A stretch of 64,000 bases of DNA, taken from assembly GCF_004331435.1 (NCBI RefSeq), contig NZ_SJKA01000009.1, positions 186,001 to 250,000 of the forward strand, given 5' to 3'. This document shows, piece by piece, positions 1 to 8,858 of this stretch. The position numbers and the translations under genes are program-made. The stretch is from Kribbella sindirgiensis (lineage in GTDB: Bacteria > Actinomycetota > Actinomycetes > Propionibacteriales > Kribbellaceae). Below the pieces are notes generated by a model. The model had not been told where the DNA came from, made no database searches, and worked only from the letters and a program-made list of their open reading frames with translations. How positions within the stretch are numbered: position 1 is the stretch's first letter; each line of letters begins with the position of its first letter.

Positions 1-1281
1 GCCCGGGCGGTACTGCGTGATCGGCAGCACCTTCTCGGCGACGAAGCTCAGCATCGGGTCGCTCTTCAGTACTTCGCTGTTGACGTCGGACCGCTGCGTG
101 ATCTTGGCGGCGCCGTCCAGCGACTCCTTCACCATCTCCGCGGAGTTCATGAACTGCAGGAACTCCCAGGCCTGCTGCGGGAACTTCGTGTTCGGGTTGA
201 TCGCCGTCGCGCCGCCGCCGGACATCGAGACGAAGTCCTGACCCTTCACGCCGGCACCGGGCTGCCGGGCCGGGATCAGCGCGTAGCCGACGGCGGTGTC
301 CCGGTCGGCCATCTTCGCGACGCCCTCCTTGGGCTCGACCACGCTGCGCCAGAAGTAGTCGCCTTCGAGCAGGATGCCGATCTTGTTCGCGGCGAACTCG
401 GCGAACGACTTGTCCCGGCCCTTGGCCTCGCGCTGCAGCACCGGATCACCGAGGCCCGTCGAGTACACCTGGTGGTAGAAGTCCAGGACCTCGCGCAGCT
501 GCGCCGTGTTGCCCAGCCATTTGCCGTCGGAGTTCACGGTCGCGCCGGTGCCGACCAGCAGCGGCAGAATGCCCTGCATGGTGGTCGCCTCGCCCATCGC
601 GGTGCCGGCGTTGATCTGGATCGGCGTCACGCCGGCGATCTTCTTGAGCGCCTGACCTGCGGAGATGATGTCGTCCCAGGACTTCGGCTGCCAGTCGGCG
701 GGCAGTCCGGCCTGCTGGAACAGCTTCTTGTTGAAGTACAGGACGCGGCCGTCGGTGCCACCGGGTACGCCGTACCGCTGGCCGTTGTAGCTGCCGAGCG
801 CCTGGACCGACTCCGGGATCTGCTTCCAGCCGTCCCAGTCGTCCACCTTCGCGGCGTCGCCGACGGTCTCGGTGAGCGGCTTGATGTAGTTGGCCTGGGC
901 GAACTCGCCGACCCAGATGCCGTCGATCTGGAACAGGTCCGGTCCGGACTTGTTCGACAGGTCGAGGGAGAGCTTCTGCTTGTAGACCTCGTCGTCGGAG
1001 CCGTCGCCCTGGAACTTGACCGTGACGTCGACCCCCTTGCCCTTCTGCTCGGCGACGAACTTCGGGATCAGCACGTCCTGGATGAAGGTTGCCCCGGCGC
1101 TGCTCTTGCCGCCCTTGACCGAGTTCGACCCGAAGGTCAGCTCGACCTTCTTGGCGTCGGCGTTCCGGTTCGCGTCCTGGTCGCCGCTGCCGGAGTCGGA
1201 CGAGCCGAGGCATCCGGTGAGCAGGGCGAGGGCCGCGGCGCCGAGTACGCCGGCGGTGGTCAACCGCGAGAGTGATCGCAT
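1..1281 (-). CDS. Sugar ABC transporter substrate-binding lipoprotein (C-terminus outside window)
   Basis: Extracellular solute-binding protein of the family 1 / SBP_bac_8 type, which captures a sugar or oligosaccharide and delivers it to a membrane ABC importer. The first 24 residues form a lipoprotein signal with lipobox LLTGC, followed by a Ser/Gly/Asp-rich linker. Mature-chain motifs typical of sugar binders are seen: GPDLFQIDGIWVGEFA, VPGGTDGRVLYFN and QAWEFLQFM near the end. The start ATG (1279-1281) has AAGGAG 7 nt upstream. 427 codons lie inside the window, so only a few tens of residues are likely missing. Permease and ATPase genes should lie further along the minus strand beyond base 1. 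The ligand cannot be deduced. Confidence 0.9.
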   Translation of the reverse strand, partial: MRSLSRLTTAGVLGAAALALLTGCLGSSDSGSGDQDANRNADAKKVELTFGSNSVKGGKSSAGATFIQDVLIPKFVAEQKGKGVDVTVKFQGDGSDDEVYKQKLSLDLSNKSGPDLFQIDGIWVGEFAQANYIKPLTETVGDAAKVDDWDGWKQIPESVQALGSYNGQRYGVPGGTDGRVLYFNKKLFQQAGLPADWQPKSWDDIISAGQALKKIAGVTPIQINAGTAMGEATTMQGILPLLVGTGATVNSDGKWLGNTAQLREVLDFYHQVYSTGLGDPVLQREAKGRDKSFAEFAANKIGILLEGDYFWRSVVEPKEGVAKMADRDTAVGYALIPARQPGAGVKGQDFVSMSGGGATAINPNTKFPQQAWEFLQFMNSAEMVKESLDGAAKITQRSDVNSEVLKSDPMLSFVAEKVLPITQYRPG

Positions 1282-1310
1282 CAGGGCTCCTTGCAGAAGT
1301 GGTCCAGCAC

Positions 1311-1344
1311 AGTGCCAGTGACATGCCGGTCAAACATTGGCACT
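1311..1344. promoter_or_regulatory. Nested inverted repeat, possible operator
   Basis: AGTGCCA (1311-1317) pairs with TGGCACT (1338-1344), and inside them TGAC (1319-1322) pairs with GTCA (1329-1332). The element lies between the candidate promoter and the start of the sugar-binding lipoprotein gene, where a LacI- or GntR-type regulator of sugar uptake would act. No regulator gene is in view. Confidence 0.3.
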
Positions 1345-1398
1345 CATCCGCGACTATGTGAAGACTTTTTCCCAACCCTGAGAAGAACGTTGTCAGGT

Positions 1399-1427
1399 GC
1401 TGTAGGCAACCATGTGTGAACTGTCAA
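1399..1427 (-). promoter_or_regulatory. Candidate promoter for the sugar-binding lipoprotein gene
   Basis: On the minus strand a perfect TTGACA (1422-1427) is followed after 17 nt by TACAGC (1399-1404), about 120 nt before the ATG at 1281. The -35 is ideal. The -10 keeps only the leading TA of TANNNT. Sequence inference only. Confidence 0.4.
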
Positions 1428-1567
1428 GTTCGGATCCCGCCTGATGCGTTGCGGAAGAGTTAAAGGATGCTCAAGGTTCTGCGACAACAGGTAATGGAGT
1501 AGATACAGAGGGTGACAAGGCGAGCTACTGTCTAGCCGTTCGGATCAGCGGATCGGAGGTGAAAGAC

Positions 1568-1636
1568 GTGAGCCTGCTCCATGGAGTCGCTTGCCTTGTC
1601 CACGACCTGCTCGGGCATTGCTGGTGCTGGTGGTGA
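1568..1636 (+). CDS. Possible 22-codon leader peptide, Cys/Trp-rich C-terminus
   Basis: A short frame starting at GTG 1568 has an almost ideal ribosome binding site (GGAGGTGA beginning at 1555) and ends at TGA 1634-1636. It encodes 22 residues ending in Cys-Trp-Cys-Trp-Trp. A TACTGT hexamer (1526-1531) could be a -10 box, but no matching -35 is seen. No plus-strand gene follows that it could attenuate; the next gene is on the opposite strand. It may be a stand-alone small peptide or a chance ORF. Confidence 0.25.
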   Translation: MSLLHGVACLVHDLLGHCWCWW

Positions 1637-1760
1637 CAGTGGCCGCGCGGTGACGATGCCGGGCTCCCGCTGACGCGCAAGCAGCGGGGCATCCCGGAAC
1701 TCATCCCCGAGCACCGCTTGGCCCACCGCCGGAGACAACGCGAGAGACAAGGAGTGAGAA

Positions 1761-1793
1761 ACGGCCGGCCCCGACGATGTCGGGGCCGGCCGT
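1761..1793 (-). terminator. Terminator hairpin of the QxW-protein gene
   Basis: Perfect 15-bp stem (1761-1775 with 1779-1793) and a 3-nt loop, very GC-rich, followed on the minus strand by a TTT run. It lies about 30 nt past the stop codon at 1822. Confidence 0.85.
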
Positions 1794-1821
1794 CCTCTCG
1801 TTGGTCGGTGTCGAAATCGAC

Positions 1822-2589
1822 TCAGCTCTGAGCCAGCTGCATCATCTGCTTCGGCAGCGTCGTCATCTGGGCCGGGATCGGAACCTGCGGCCTGAGCAGC
1901 GACAGCAGGCTGGCGGCCGCGCCCGCGATCGGCAGCGGCAGGGCCAGGCCCAGCGATGCCAGCAGCGCGTTCACGAGGGCCAGGACCGCGCCGAGGATGT
2001 CCAGCCCCGGCACCGGAAGACCGCTCCAGGCCTGGATCGGCGTGCCGGCAGTGCTCATCGTGCCGGTCGGTTGTGCCTGCTTGGCCTTCCCCTTGCCAAG
2101 CAGTGACGTCAGGGCGAGCCCACTGGCCTCGTTCACGAACGTGCCGGTGTCCTCGTCGTAGTTCCACTTCTGCCCGTCGCCGCTACGGCAGGGCAGGACC
2201 AGCAGTGGAGCGGAAGCCGGCACCTTGGCCAGGTCCGCGCCGCTGTCCAGGCAGGCTCCGGTCTTCGCAAGGGCGCCACCGACGCTCTTGCTCATCGCGA
2301 CCTGCAGCTGGCCGGACTCGGTGTAGATCCACTCCTGGGTCTTGCCTTCCTTGCCCGGGGCGCACGCCATCATGACCGCCATCGGGACCTTGTCGGCCGC
2401 GACGAACGTCAGGCAGTAGCGCGTGTCGGAGCGCGTGGCGATCTGTTGTGCCACACCCACCGATACGCCCGGGGTCTTCGAACCACTGGGTGCCGGGTTC
2501 GCGGCTTGGGCCGGGATCGCCGTGGCGATGGCCACGCTGACCGCGAGCACCACCACGCCGGTGCGGCTGAACAGCTTTCGGATGATCAA
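1822..2589 (-). CDS. Secreted protein with ricin-type (QxW) repeats and hydrophobic C-terminus
   Basis: 255-residue exported protein of unknown role. A signal peptide (about residues 1-29, ending AIPAQA) precedes a region with two QxW signatures (QEW and QKW, about 60 residues apart) and paired Cys residues, as in ricin-B beta-trefoil lectins. Only two of the three expected subrepeats are evident. The last 80 residues are rich in Leu/Ala/Pro and contain a hydrophobic stretch, unusual for a soluble lectin. I chose TTG 2589 because GGAGG lies 5 nt upstream; an ATG at 2613 in the same frame is possible but would place the ribosome binding site inside the gene. Carbohydrate binding is inference from QxW only. 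Confidence 0.65.
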   Translation of the reverse strand: MIIRKLFSRTGVVVLAVSVAIATAIPAQAANPAPSGSKTPGVSVGVAQQIATRSDTRYCLTFVAADKVPMAVMMACAPGKEGKTQEWIYTESGQLQVAMSKSVGGALAKTGACLDSGADLAKVPASAPLLVLPCRSGDGQKWNYDEDTGTFVNEASGLALTSLLGKGKAKQAQPTGTMSTAGTPIQAWSGLPVPGLDILGAVLALVNALLASLGLALPLPIAGAAASLLSLLRPQVPIPAQMTTLPKQMMQLAQS

Positions 2590-2920
2590 GACAACCTCCA
2601 GAGGTCGTGCCATCTCATGACGTCAGGTCGTCGGGACCCCGTGGCGCGAGCCGGGTATGCCGGCAGTGACTCAGCGCGACGTTGACGCCACAACCAGTAA
2701 GGCACAGGTGTGACCGAGGGGGTTATGCCGATCTCCGGAAACTTGATGCCAATGGCAACTAACTGCCAGGCGAAGTTCGTTGCGCAAGGCATCTACATCG
2801 AGTCGGTGGCTCGCCGTGTGATCGCCGTGCGGAGGTCGTGAGACGTTCGAGATCTTACGGCAATCCGATGGGATGCCGGTAGTCGTCAGTGCAGAGTTGA
2901 TGCCCTAGGCAACAGAGTGG
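2590..2920. other. Intergenic region upstream of the QxW-protein gene
   Basis: About 330 nt without a credible gene. It must hold the promoter of the leftward QxW gene. A small palindrome TGCCA-A-TGGCA occurs near 2749 and several TGCC half-sites surround it. I found no convincing -10/-35 pair. Confidence 0.5.
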
Positions 2921-3355
2921 TCAGTGGTGCTGTTTGGTGTCCTTGGGGTCCGGCGCCAGCTCCCGCTCGGTGGCCAGGCGCTCGTCGGTGGGGGTGTCGC
3001 CGGTGCTGTCGACACTGGCGGGAAGGTCCGCGGATGCATCACTCTGCGTGATCTCGCCGCCGACCGTGTCACTGCCCGCAGTCGAGGTGACCGCAGGGGC
3101 GCCGTTCGTCGCCTGGGCGCGCAGTTCGCGCATCTCCTTGCGGCGGCGCAGGTCGCGACCGAGGCCCTTCTTCAGCAGCCAGAGGCCGACGACCAGGGCG
3201 GCACCGGTGACCGCGCCGAGGAAGTAGACGGTCGGCACCGAGACGCCGAAGTCGACGCCGAAGACCTCCAGCTTCGTGGAAGCGGTCGACGAGACCGAGA
3301 CGCCCAGCCCGAACAACACGGCCAGGACGATCAGGACAACTCCGAGAACGGCCAT
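2921..3355 (-). CDS. Two-TM LapA-like (DUF1049-type) membrane protein
   Basis: 144-residue membrane protein with two transmembrane helices (about residues 3-25 and 39-62), a basic segment rich in Arg/Lys/Glu after the second helix, and an acidic, low-complexity C-terminal tail ending in His-His. The two-TM plus charged coil layout resembles the LapA/DUF1049 family; the tail is extra. The ATG at 3355 is preceded by a GGAGAGGCGGG tract; an in-frame upstream start (3403) would overlap the helicase gene. It lies directly downstream of the helicase on the same strand and could be co-transcribed. Function unknown. Confidence 0.7.
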   Translation of the reverse strand: MAVLGVVLIVLAVLFGLGVSVSSTASTKLEVFGVDFGVSVPTVYFLGAVTGAALVVGLWLLKKGLGRDLRRRKEMRELRAQATNGAPAVTSTAGSDTVGGEITQSDASADLPASVDSTGDTPTDERLATERELAPDPKDTKQHH

Positions 3356-3392
3356 CGTGACCCGCCTCTCCGCCGGCCTCAGCGCCGGCCTC

Positions 3393-5702
3393 TCAGGCCT
3401 CACTGCTCAGTAGTGCTGAGAGCAGCGCCACCGCGCCGCTCTTGTCGAGTGGGTTGTTCTGGTTCCCACACTTGGGCGACTGTACGCACGAAGGGCATCC
3501 CTCCGTGCATTCACAGTGTGCAATCGCCTCGCGTGTCGCCGTCAACCACTCGCGCGCCGCGGCGTACCCGTGTTCGGCGAATCCGGCGCCGCCCGGGTGG
3601 CCGTCGTACACGAAGACGGTCAGCTGGCCGGTGTCGGCGTGGCGGGCGGTGGAGACGCCGCCGATGTCCCAGCGGTCGCAGGTGGCGAAGAGCGGGAGCA
3701 GGCCGATCGACGCGTGTTCGGCGGCGTGGGCCGCTCCCGGTACGTCGTCCAGCCCGAGGCTCTCGACAACGGTGTCAGGCATGGTCCACCACACCGCCTT
3801 GGTGCGCAGCGTGCGCTCCGGCAGGTCGAGCGGCTGTTCGTCGAGTACGTCGCCGGTCGCGATCAGCTTGCGCTGGAACGAGATGACCTGGCTCGTCACC
3901 TGGACCCAGCCGCGCGACAACTCCGCCGTACCCCACGAGCACGTCTCCTCGGTCGCGAGGATGCTGATCTCGGTGACGTCCCGCGCGAAGGTCGTGTAGT
4001 CCGGAGAGGCCGGCTCGACCACCGCGGCATGCTCCTCGAGGTCGAGCGAGCGCACCAGGTACGACTCACCCGCATGGACGTAGACGGCACCCTCGTGGAC
4101 GGAGGCGTGGGCCGAGCCGCCGTCGACCGTACCGAGCAGACGACCGGTCCGGTCCTCCACGATCTGCACTGTCTTCCCGCCGGCCGACCGGATGTCGATC
4201 GCGTCGACGGCGCGCTCGCGGCGTGTCCAGAACCACCCGTGCGGCCGTTCCCGCAGCGCGCCTTGCCGCACCAGTTGCGCGATGACAGCAGACGTGGTCT
4301 CGCCGAAGACCTCGAAGTCGTCGGGAGTCAGCGGCAGCTCCTGGGCGGCGGCGCACAGTTGAGGACCGAGCACGTACGGGTTCTGCGGGTTGAACACCGT
4401 CGCCTCGACCGGGCGGCCGAAGATCGCTGCTGGATGTCGCACCAGGTAGGTGTCCAGCGGGTCGTCCCGTGCGATCAGCAACGCCACCGCGTCGCCGCCT
4501 GCGCGGCCGGCACGTCCAGCTTGTTGCCAGAGCGACGCACGCGTGCCGGGCCAGCCGGAGAGCAGTACGGCGTCCAGCCCGGCAATGTCGATGCCCAGCT
4601 CGAGCGCGTTCGTCGCGGCGACGCCAGTGAGCTCTCCGCTCTGCAGCATCCCTTCGAGCCGCCGACGCTCCTCAGGGAGGTAGCCGGCCCGGTACGCCGA
4701 TACTTGGTCGATCAGCGTCGGGTCGGCCTCGGCCAGGTTCTCCCGGGCCGTCATCGCGACCGACTCGGCACCACGCCGCGATCGGACGAAGGCGACCGTA
4801 CGGACACCTGTGACGACCAGATCGGTCAGGAGGTCCGCCACCTCGGCCGTCGCGGACCGACGTACCGGTGCGCCGTTCTCGCCGTGCAGAGAGGTCAGTG
4901 GCGGCTCCCACAGACCGAAAGCGACGCCGCCGCGCGGAGAGCCGTCCTCGACCACCTCTTCCATCGGCAGCCCGGTCAAACGCTCGCCTGACAGCGCCGG
5001 CTCGGCCACCGTCGCCGAGGCGCAGACGAAGATCGGATGCGCGCCGTACTGCGCACACACCCGCCGCAGCCGCCGCAGTACGCCGGCGACGTGCGCACCG
5101 AAGACGCCGCGGTAGTGGTGGCACTCGTCGACCACGACGTACTGCAGGCAGCCCAGGAAGCGCGCCCAGCGTTGATGGTTCGGCAGGACGGACCGGTGCA
5201 GCATGTCCGGGTTGCTGAGCACGTACGTCGCGTGGTCGCGCGCCCAGTCGCGCTCGGTCCGCTCCGAGTCGCCGTCCAGCGTCGTGGCCCGCAGACCGGG
5301 CACTGTGTACGCCGAGACCGCGCGGAGCTGGTCGTGGGCGAGCGCCTTGGTCGGAGACAAGTACAGAACCGACGCAGTTCGGCGGTGTGGTGAGGCCGCC
5401 TGCGCGATGCTCAACGTGGCAAAGGCCGGCAGCAGGTACCCGAGGGACTTGCCGGAGGCCGTCCCGGTCGCGACCACCACGTGCTTTCCGGCGTACGCCG
5501 CCTCGGCCGTCGCCACCTGATGGGTCCACGGGGCCGCGATCCCGGCATCCCGTAGCTGGTCGAGGACCTCGGGCGGGACCCAGCGCGGCCAGTCACACGT
5601 TTGACCGACCCGCGGCGGCACCGACTCGACATGCGTCAGCCGGTCGTCGCGACCGGCGGCCAGGCGCTTCAGGACAGCAGCCGCCTCACCACCTGCACGC
5701 AT
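3393..5702 (-). CDS. DEAD/DEAH-box helicase with DUF1998 zinc domain (YprA/MrfA/Hrq1 type)
   Basis: 769-residue superfamily 2 DNA helicase, length typical of the family. Walker A ATGTASGKS is at residues 79-86, the DEAH-type box reads DECH (193-196), and motif VI QQAGRAGRAG is present. The C-terminal DUF1998 region carries a Cys cluster (CECTEGCPSC then KCGN) near the end, matching the metal-binding motif of Bacillus MrfA (YprA), which repairs mitomycin-type lesions, and of yeast Hrq1. A helicase next to bldG also occurs in Streptomyces, as I recall. The ATG at 5702 follows TAGGGT by 6 nt with no Shine-Dalgarno, indicating a leaderless mRNA. A role in crosslink repair is inferred from the family. 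Confidence 0.92.
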   Translation of the reverse strand: MRAGGEAAAVLKRLAAGRDDRLTHVESVPPRVGQTCDWPRWVPPEVLDQLRDAGIAAPWTHQVATAEAAYAGKHVVVATGTASGKSLGYLLPAFATLSIAQAASPHRRTASVLYLSPTKALAHDQLRAVSAYTVPGLRATTLDGDSERTERDWARDHATYVLSNPDMLHRSVLPNHQRWARFLGCLQYVVVDECHHYRGVFGAHVAGVLRRLRRVCAQYGAHPIFVCASATVAEPALSGERLTGLPMEEVVEDGSPRGGVAFGLWEPPLTSLHGENGAPVRRSATAEVADLLTDLVVTGVRTVAFVRSRRGAESVAMTARENLAEADPTLIDQVSAYRAGYLPEERRRLEGMLQSGELTGVAATNALELGIDIAGLDAVLLSGWPGTRASLWQQAGRAGRAGGDAVALLIARDDPLDTYLVRHPAAIFGRPVEATVFNPQNPYVLGPQLCAAAQELPLTPDDFEVFGETTSAVIAQLVRQGALRERPHGWFWTRRERAVDAIDIRSAGGKTVQIVEDRTGRLLGTVDGGSAHASVHEGAVYVHAGESYLVRSLDLEEHAAVVEPASPDYTTFARDVTEISILATEETCSWGTAELSRGWVQVTSQVISFQRKLIATGDVLDEQPLDLPERTLRTKAVWWTMPDTVVESLGLDDVPGAAHAAEHASIGLLPLFATCDRWDIGGVSTARHADTGQLTVFVYDGHPGGAGFAEHGYAAAREWLTATREAIAHCECTEGCPSCVQSPKCGNQNNPLDKSGAVALLSALLSSEA

Positions 5703-5893
5703 ACCGGCACCCTAGGCCCTGGCGCCGACAGAGCGCTGCTGAGGACCAACTGAGAGATGCACGTTCGGATGCACGGCCTTTTTCCGGAGGGGAATCGACT
5801 TCGGGTGGGCGAGATGAAAGAGTTTTCGGCAACGGGTCTCACTCACGGTCCGTACATGGTTGAATGCAGCAGTTCACGGGATCGGAGGCCGAA

Positions 5894-6223
5894 GTGGATC
5901 TGTCGCTGACCGCGCGCGCCGAGGGCGGGCGCACCGTCATCGAGGTGGCGGGGGAGATCGACGTCTACACCGCACCGAAGCTCCGCGAGAAGATCGCCGC
6001 GCTCGTCGAAGAAGGGGTCTACGACCTCGTCATCGACCTGGAACGCGTGGAGTTCCTGGACTCCACCGGCCTCGGCGTTCTCGTCGGCGGACTGAAACGG
6101 GTGCGCACCCATGACGGATCCCTGTCCCTGGTCTGTACCCAGGAACGGCTGCTGAAGATCTTCCGGATCACCGGCCTGACCAAGGTCTTCGACATCCACC
6201 CGGACGTCGCCTCGGCGATCTGA
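5894..6223 (+). CDS. bldG: Anti-anti-sigma factor BldG (STAS domain)
   Basis: 109-residue STAS-domain antagonist of anti-sigma factors. Counting from GTG 5894, the phosphorylatable serine in FLDSTGLG is Ser57, the same number as reported for Streptomyces BldG, and the blocks GEIDVYTAPKLRE, GVLVGGLKRVR and LKIFRITGLTKVF are BldG-like almost throughout. The GTG is preceded by GGAGG with 5-nt spacing; an ATG at 5864 lacks a good site. BldG controls development and antibiotic production through an anti-sigma kinase. In Streptomyces that partner gene follows directly; here the next 237 nt contain no such gene and hppA follows. Confidence 0.95.
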   Translation: MDLSLTARAEGGRTVIEVAGEIDVYTAPKLREKIAALVEEGVYDLVIDLERVEFLDSTGLGVLVGGLKRVRTHDGSLSLVCTQERLLKIFRITGLTKVFDIHPDVASAI

Positions 6224-6349
6224 CCAAGCGAAACGGTGTCCACCTCACTACGTTCGGTGATCGTTCCGCCCAGGTTCCGGCGCAGCACTTGCCGGGGCGA
6301 CCGGGTATGGCGTAGACCACCCTGTCGTCAGGTCTGGTCGGGAACCCGT

Positions 6350-6355
6350 TAGAGT
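6350..6355 (+). promoter_or_regulatory. Candidate -10 box upstream of hppA
   Basis: TAGAGT lies about 105 nt before the hppA ATG in the otherwise gene-free bldG-hppA interval. The -35 region is weak (GTCAGG-like). Tentative. Confidence 0.25.
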
Positions 6356-6460
6356 AACCCACCGCGCCAGGCCACTGGCGCTGTGTCGTATTTCCCCAAC
6401 CCTTCGGTTGCGGCAGACGGGGGCCGTCACGCCTGGATGGGTTGCCTACAAGGAGGACGG

Positions 6461-8764
6461 ATGTCCGCGCTGCTTGCTCCACAAGCGGTGGATCTTTCGT
6501 CGAGCAACACCACACTGGTGATCGTCGTCGGGGTGATCGCGATTCTCGCGGTCGTCATTGCGATGGTCTTCCGGGGCCAGGTGCTTGCCGCGAACGATGG
6601 CACCGAGAACATGAAGACGATCGCCGCGGCGGTTCAGGAAGGCGCTTCGGCGTACCTGAACCGGCAGTTCCGGACATTGTCGATCTTCGCCGTGGTCGCG
6701 TTTCTGTTGCTGTTCCTGCTGCCGGCGCACACCGACGGCGGCAACGAGACCACGCTGAAGATCTTCCGCTCCGTGTTCTTCCTGGTCGGCGCGGGCTTCT
6801 CCGCCGCGATCGGCTACCTGGGCATGTGGCTCGCGACGCGCGCCAACGTCCGGGTCGCCGCGGCCGCGCGGGACGAAGGCCGCGACCCGGCGATGCGGGT
6901 GGCGTTCCGCACCGGCGGCACCGTCGGCATGGCGACCGTGGGCTTCGGCCTGTTCGGCGCCGCGCTGGTCGTGCTGCTGTTCAAGGGTGACGCCCCGACG
7001 GTGCTCGAGGGCTTCGGCTTCGGTGCCGCGATGCTCGCGATGTTCATGCGGGTCGGCGGCGGTATCTTCACCAAGGCTGCCGACGTCGGCGCCGACCTGG
7101 TCGGCAAGGTCGAGCAGAACATTCCCGAGGACGACCCCCGGAACGCGGCGACGATCGCCGACAACGTGGGCGACAACGTCGGTGACTGCGCCGGTATGGC
7201 GGCCGACCTGTTCGAGTCGTACGCCGTGATGCTGGTGGCCTCGCTGATCCTCGGCAAGGCCGCGTTCGGCGAGCAGGGCCTGATCTTCCCGCTGATCGTG
7301 CCGGCCATCGGCGCGCTCACCGCGGTGCTCGGTGTCTTCCTGACCCGTCCGCGGACCGGCGAGAACGGTCTGCGCACGATCAACCGCGCGTTCTACATCT
7401 CCGCGGTCGTGTCCGGTGTGCTCTGTGCGGTGGCGGCGTTCGTGTACCTGCCGAGCAGTTTCAAGGACCTCACCGGCGCGACCGAGTCGATCGCCGCGAC
7501 CGACGGCGACCCGCGGCTGATCGCGACCTTCTCGGTGATCATCGGCATCGTGCTGGCGGCCGTCATCCTGGCGCTGACCGGTTACTTCACCGGCACCGAG
7601 GACAAGCCGGTCAAGGACGTCGGCAAGTCGTCGCTGACCGGCGCCGCGACCGTGATCCTGTCCGGTATCTCGGTCGGCTTCGAGTCCGCCGTCTACACCG
7701 CCGTGGTGATCGCGGCGGCCGTGTACGGCGCGTTCCTGGTGGGCGGGACCGGCGTGGTCGCGCTGTTCGCGATCGCGCTGGCCGGTTGTGGTCTGCTGAC
7801 CACCGTCGGCGTCATCGTCGCGATGGACACCTTCGGACCGGTCTCCGACAACGCGCAGGGCATCGCCGAGATGTCCGGTGACGTGGACGGCGAGGCGGCC
7901 CAGATCCTCACCGAGCTGGACGCCGTCGGCAACACCACGAAGGCCATCACCAAGGGCATCGCGATCGCGACCGCCGTACTGGCCGCGACCGCGCTGTTCG
8001 GCTCGTACACCGACGCGATCCGCAACTCGCTGGCCGAGAACTACGCGAAGTTCGAGGCGGACGCGCTGGTGTTCAACCCGGGCACGCTGGTCGGCCTGAT
8101 CCTCGGCGCCGCGGTCGTGTTCATGTTCTCCGGTCTCGCGATCAACGCCGTCGGCCGCGCCGCCGGTGCGGTCGTCTACGAGGTCCGTCGCCAGTTCCGC
8201 GACATCCCCGGGATCATGGAGGGCACCGGCAAGCCGGAGTACGGCAAGGTCGTGGACATCTGCACCCGCGACTCGCTGCGAGAGCTCGCCACTCCGGGTC
8301 TGCTCGCGCTGACCGCGCCGATCGCCGTGGGCTTCGGTCTCGGCGCCGCGGCGTTGGCCGGCTACCTGGCCGGTGCGATCGGCTCCGGCACGCTGATGGC
8401 GGTCTTCCTGGCCAACTCCGGTGGTGCCTGGGACAACGCCAAGAAGCTGGTCGAGGACGGCAACCACGGCGGTAAGGGTTCGCCCGCGCACGAGGCCACC
8501 GTCATCGGTGACACCGTCGGCGACCCGTTCAAGGACACCGCAGGCCCGGCTATCAACCCGCTGATCAAGGTGATGAACCTGGTCTCGGTGCTGATCGCTC
8601 CGGCCGTCGTCGGGATGTCCGCGATCGGCGACGACACCAACACACCGCTCCGGATCGTCATCGCGGTCGTCGCCGTGGTGATCCTGGCCGCGGCCGTGAT
8701 CGTGTCCAAGCGCCGGGAGTCGGTCATCTCCGACACTCCGGCCGAGGTGAACGCCGCAGCCTGA
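6461..8764 (+). CDS. hppA: Membrane-bound proton-translocating pyrophosphatase
   Basis: 767-residue integral membrane H+-PPase that hydrolyses pyrophosphate and pumps protons out of the cytoplasm. The family signature DVGADLVGKVE, the acidic motif GDNVGDCAGMAADLFE and the C-terminal GDTVGDPFKDTAGPA are intact. At the potassium-selectivity position the sequence is GNTTKA (Lys494), the signature of potassium-independent enzymes, rather than GNTTAA. Sixteen TM helices are expected. The start ATG follows AAGGAGG by 4 nt; a longer in-frame start at 6383 would bury this site. A strong terminator follows at 8779. Confidence 0.97.
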   Translation: MSALLAPQAVDLSSSNTTLVIVVGVIAILAVVIAMVFRGQVLAANDGTENMKTIAAAVQEGASAYLNRQFRTLSIFAVVAFLLLFLLPAHTDGGNETTLKIFRSVFFLVGAGFSAAIGYLGMWLATRANVRVAAAARDEGRDPAMRVAFRTGGTVGMATVGFGLFGAALVVLLFKGDAPTVLEGFGFGAAMLAMFMRVGGGIFTKAADVGADLVGKVEQNIPEDDPRNAATIADNVGDNVGDCAGMAADLFESYAVMLVASLILGKAAFGEQGLIFPLIVPAIGALTAVLGVFLTRPRTGENGLRTINRAFYISAVVSGVLCAVAAFVYLPSSFKDLTGATESIAATDGDPRLIATFSVIIGIVLAAVILALTGYFTGTEDKPVKDVGKSSLTGAATVILSGISVGFESAVYTAVVIAAAVYGAFLVGGTGVVALFAIALAGCGLLTTVGVIVAMDTFGPVSDNAQGIAEMSGDVDGEAAQILTELDAVGNTTKAITKGIAIATAVLAATALFGSYTDAIRNSLAENYAKFEADALVFNPGTLVGLILGAAVVFMFSGLAINAVGRAAGAVVYEVRRQFRDIPGIMEGTGKPEYGKVVDICTRDSLRELATPGLLALTAPIAVGFGLGAAALAGYLAGAIGSGTLMAVFLANSGGAWDNAKKLVEDGNHGGKGSPAHEATVIGDTVGDPFKDTAGPAINPLIKVMNLVSVLIAPAVVGMSAIGDDTNTPLRIVIAVVAVVILAAAVIVSKRRESVISDTPAEVNAAA

Positions 8765-8778
8765 TCGCAGGATCTGCC

Positions 8779-8816
8779 CGAAACGGCCCGCCGGTTCCGA
8801 CCGGCGGGCCGTTTCG
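8779..8816 (+). terminator. Terminator hairpin after hppA
   Basis: Perfect 16-bp stem (8779-8794 with 8801-8816) with a 6-nt loop; the 3' arm ends GTTTCG. It begins 14 nt past the hppA stop. Confidence 0.9.
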
Positions 8817-8858
8817 TTCGGCTGGACCCCGGACCGCCCGCTCTCTTACCGTGGTCCT

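Larger units (their letters stand above)
1282..1821. other. Intergenic region between sugar-binding lipoprotein and QxW protein genes
   Basis: About 540 nt with no long credible gene. It holds the candidate promoter and inverted repeat of the leftward lipoprotein gene, the possible short leader-type ORF at 1568-1636, and the terminator hairpin of the right-hand gene at 1761-1793. Confidence 0.7.

Noticed and set aside
446..1375. Arg-rich minus-strand frame overlapping the sugar-binding lipoprotein gene
   Set aside because: The correct frame on the same strand encodes a lipoprotein with lipobox and ribosome site.
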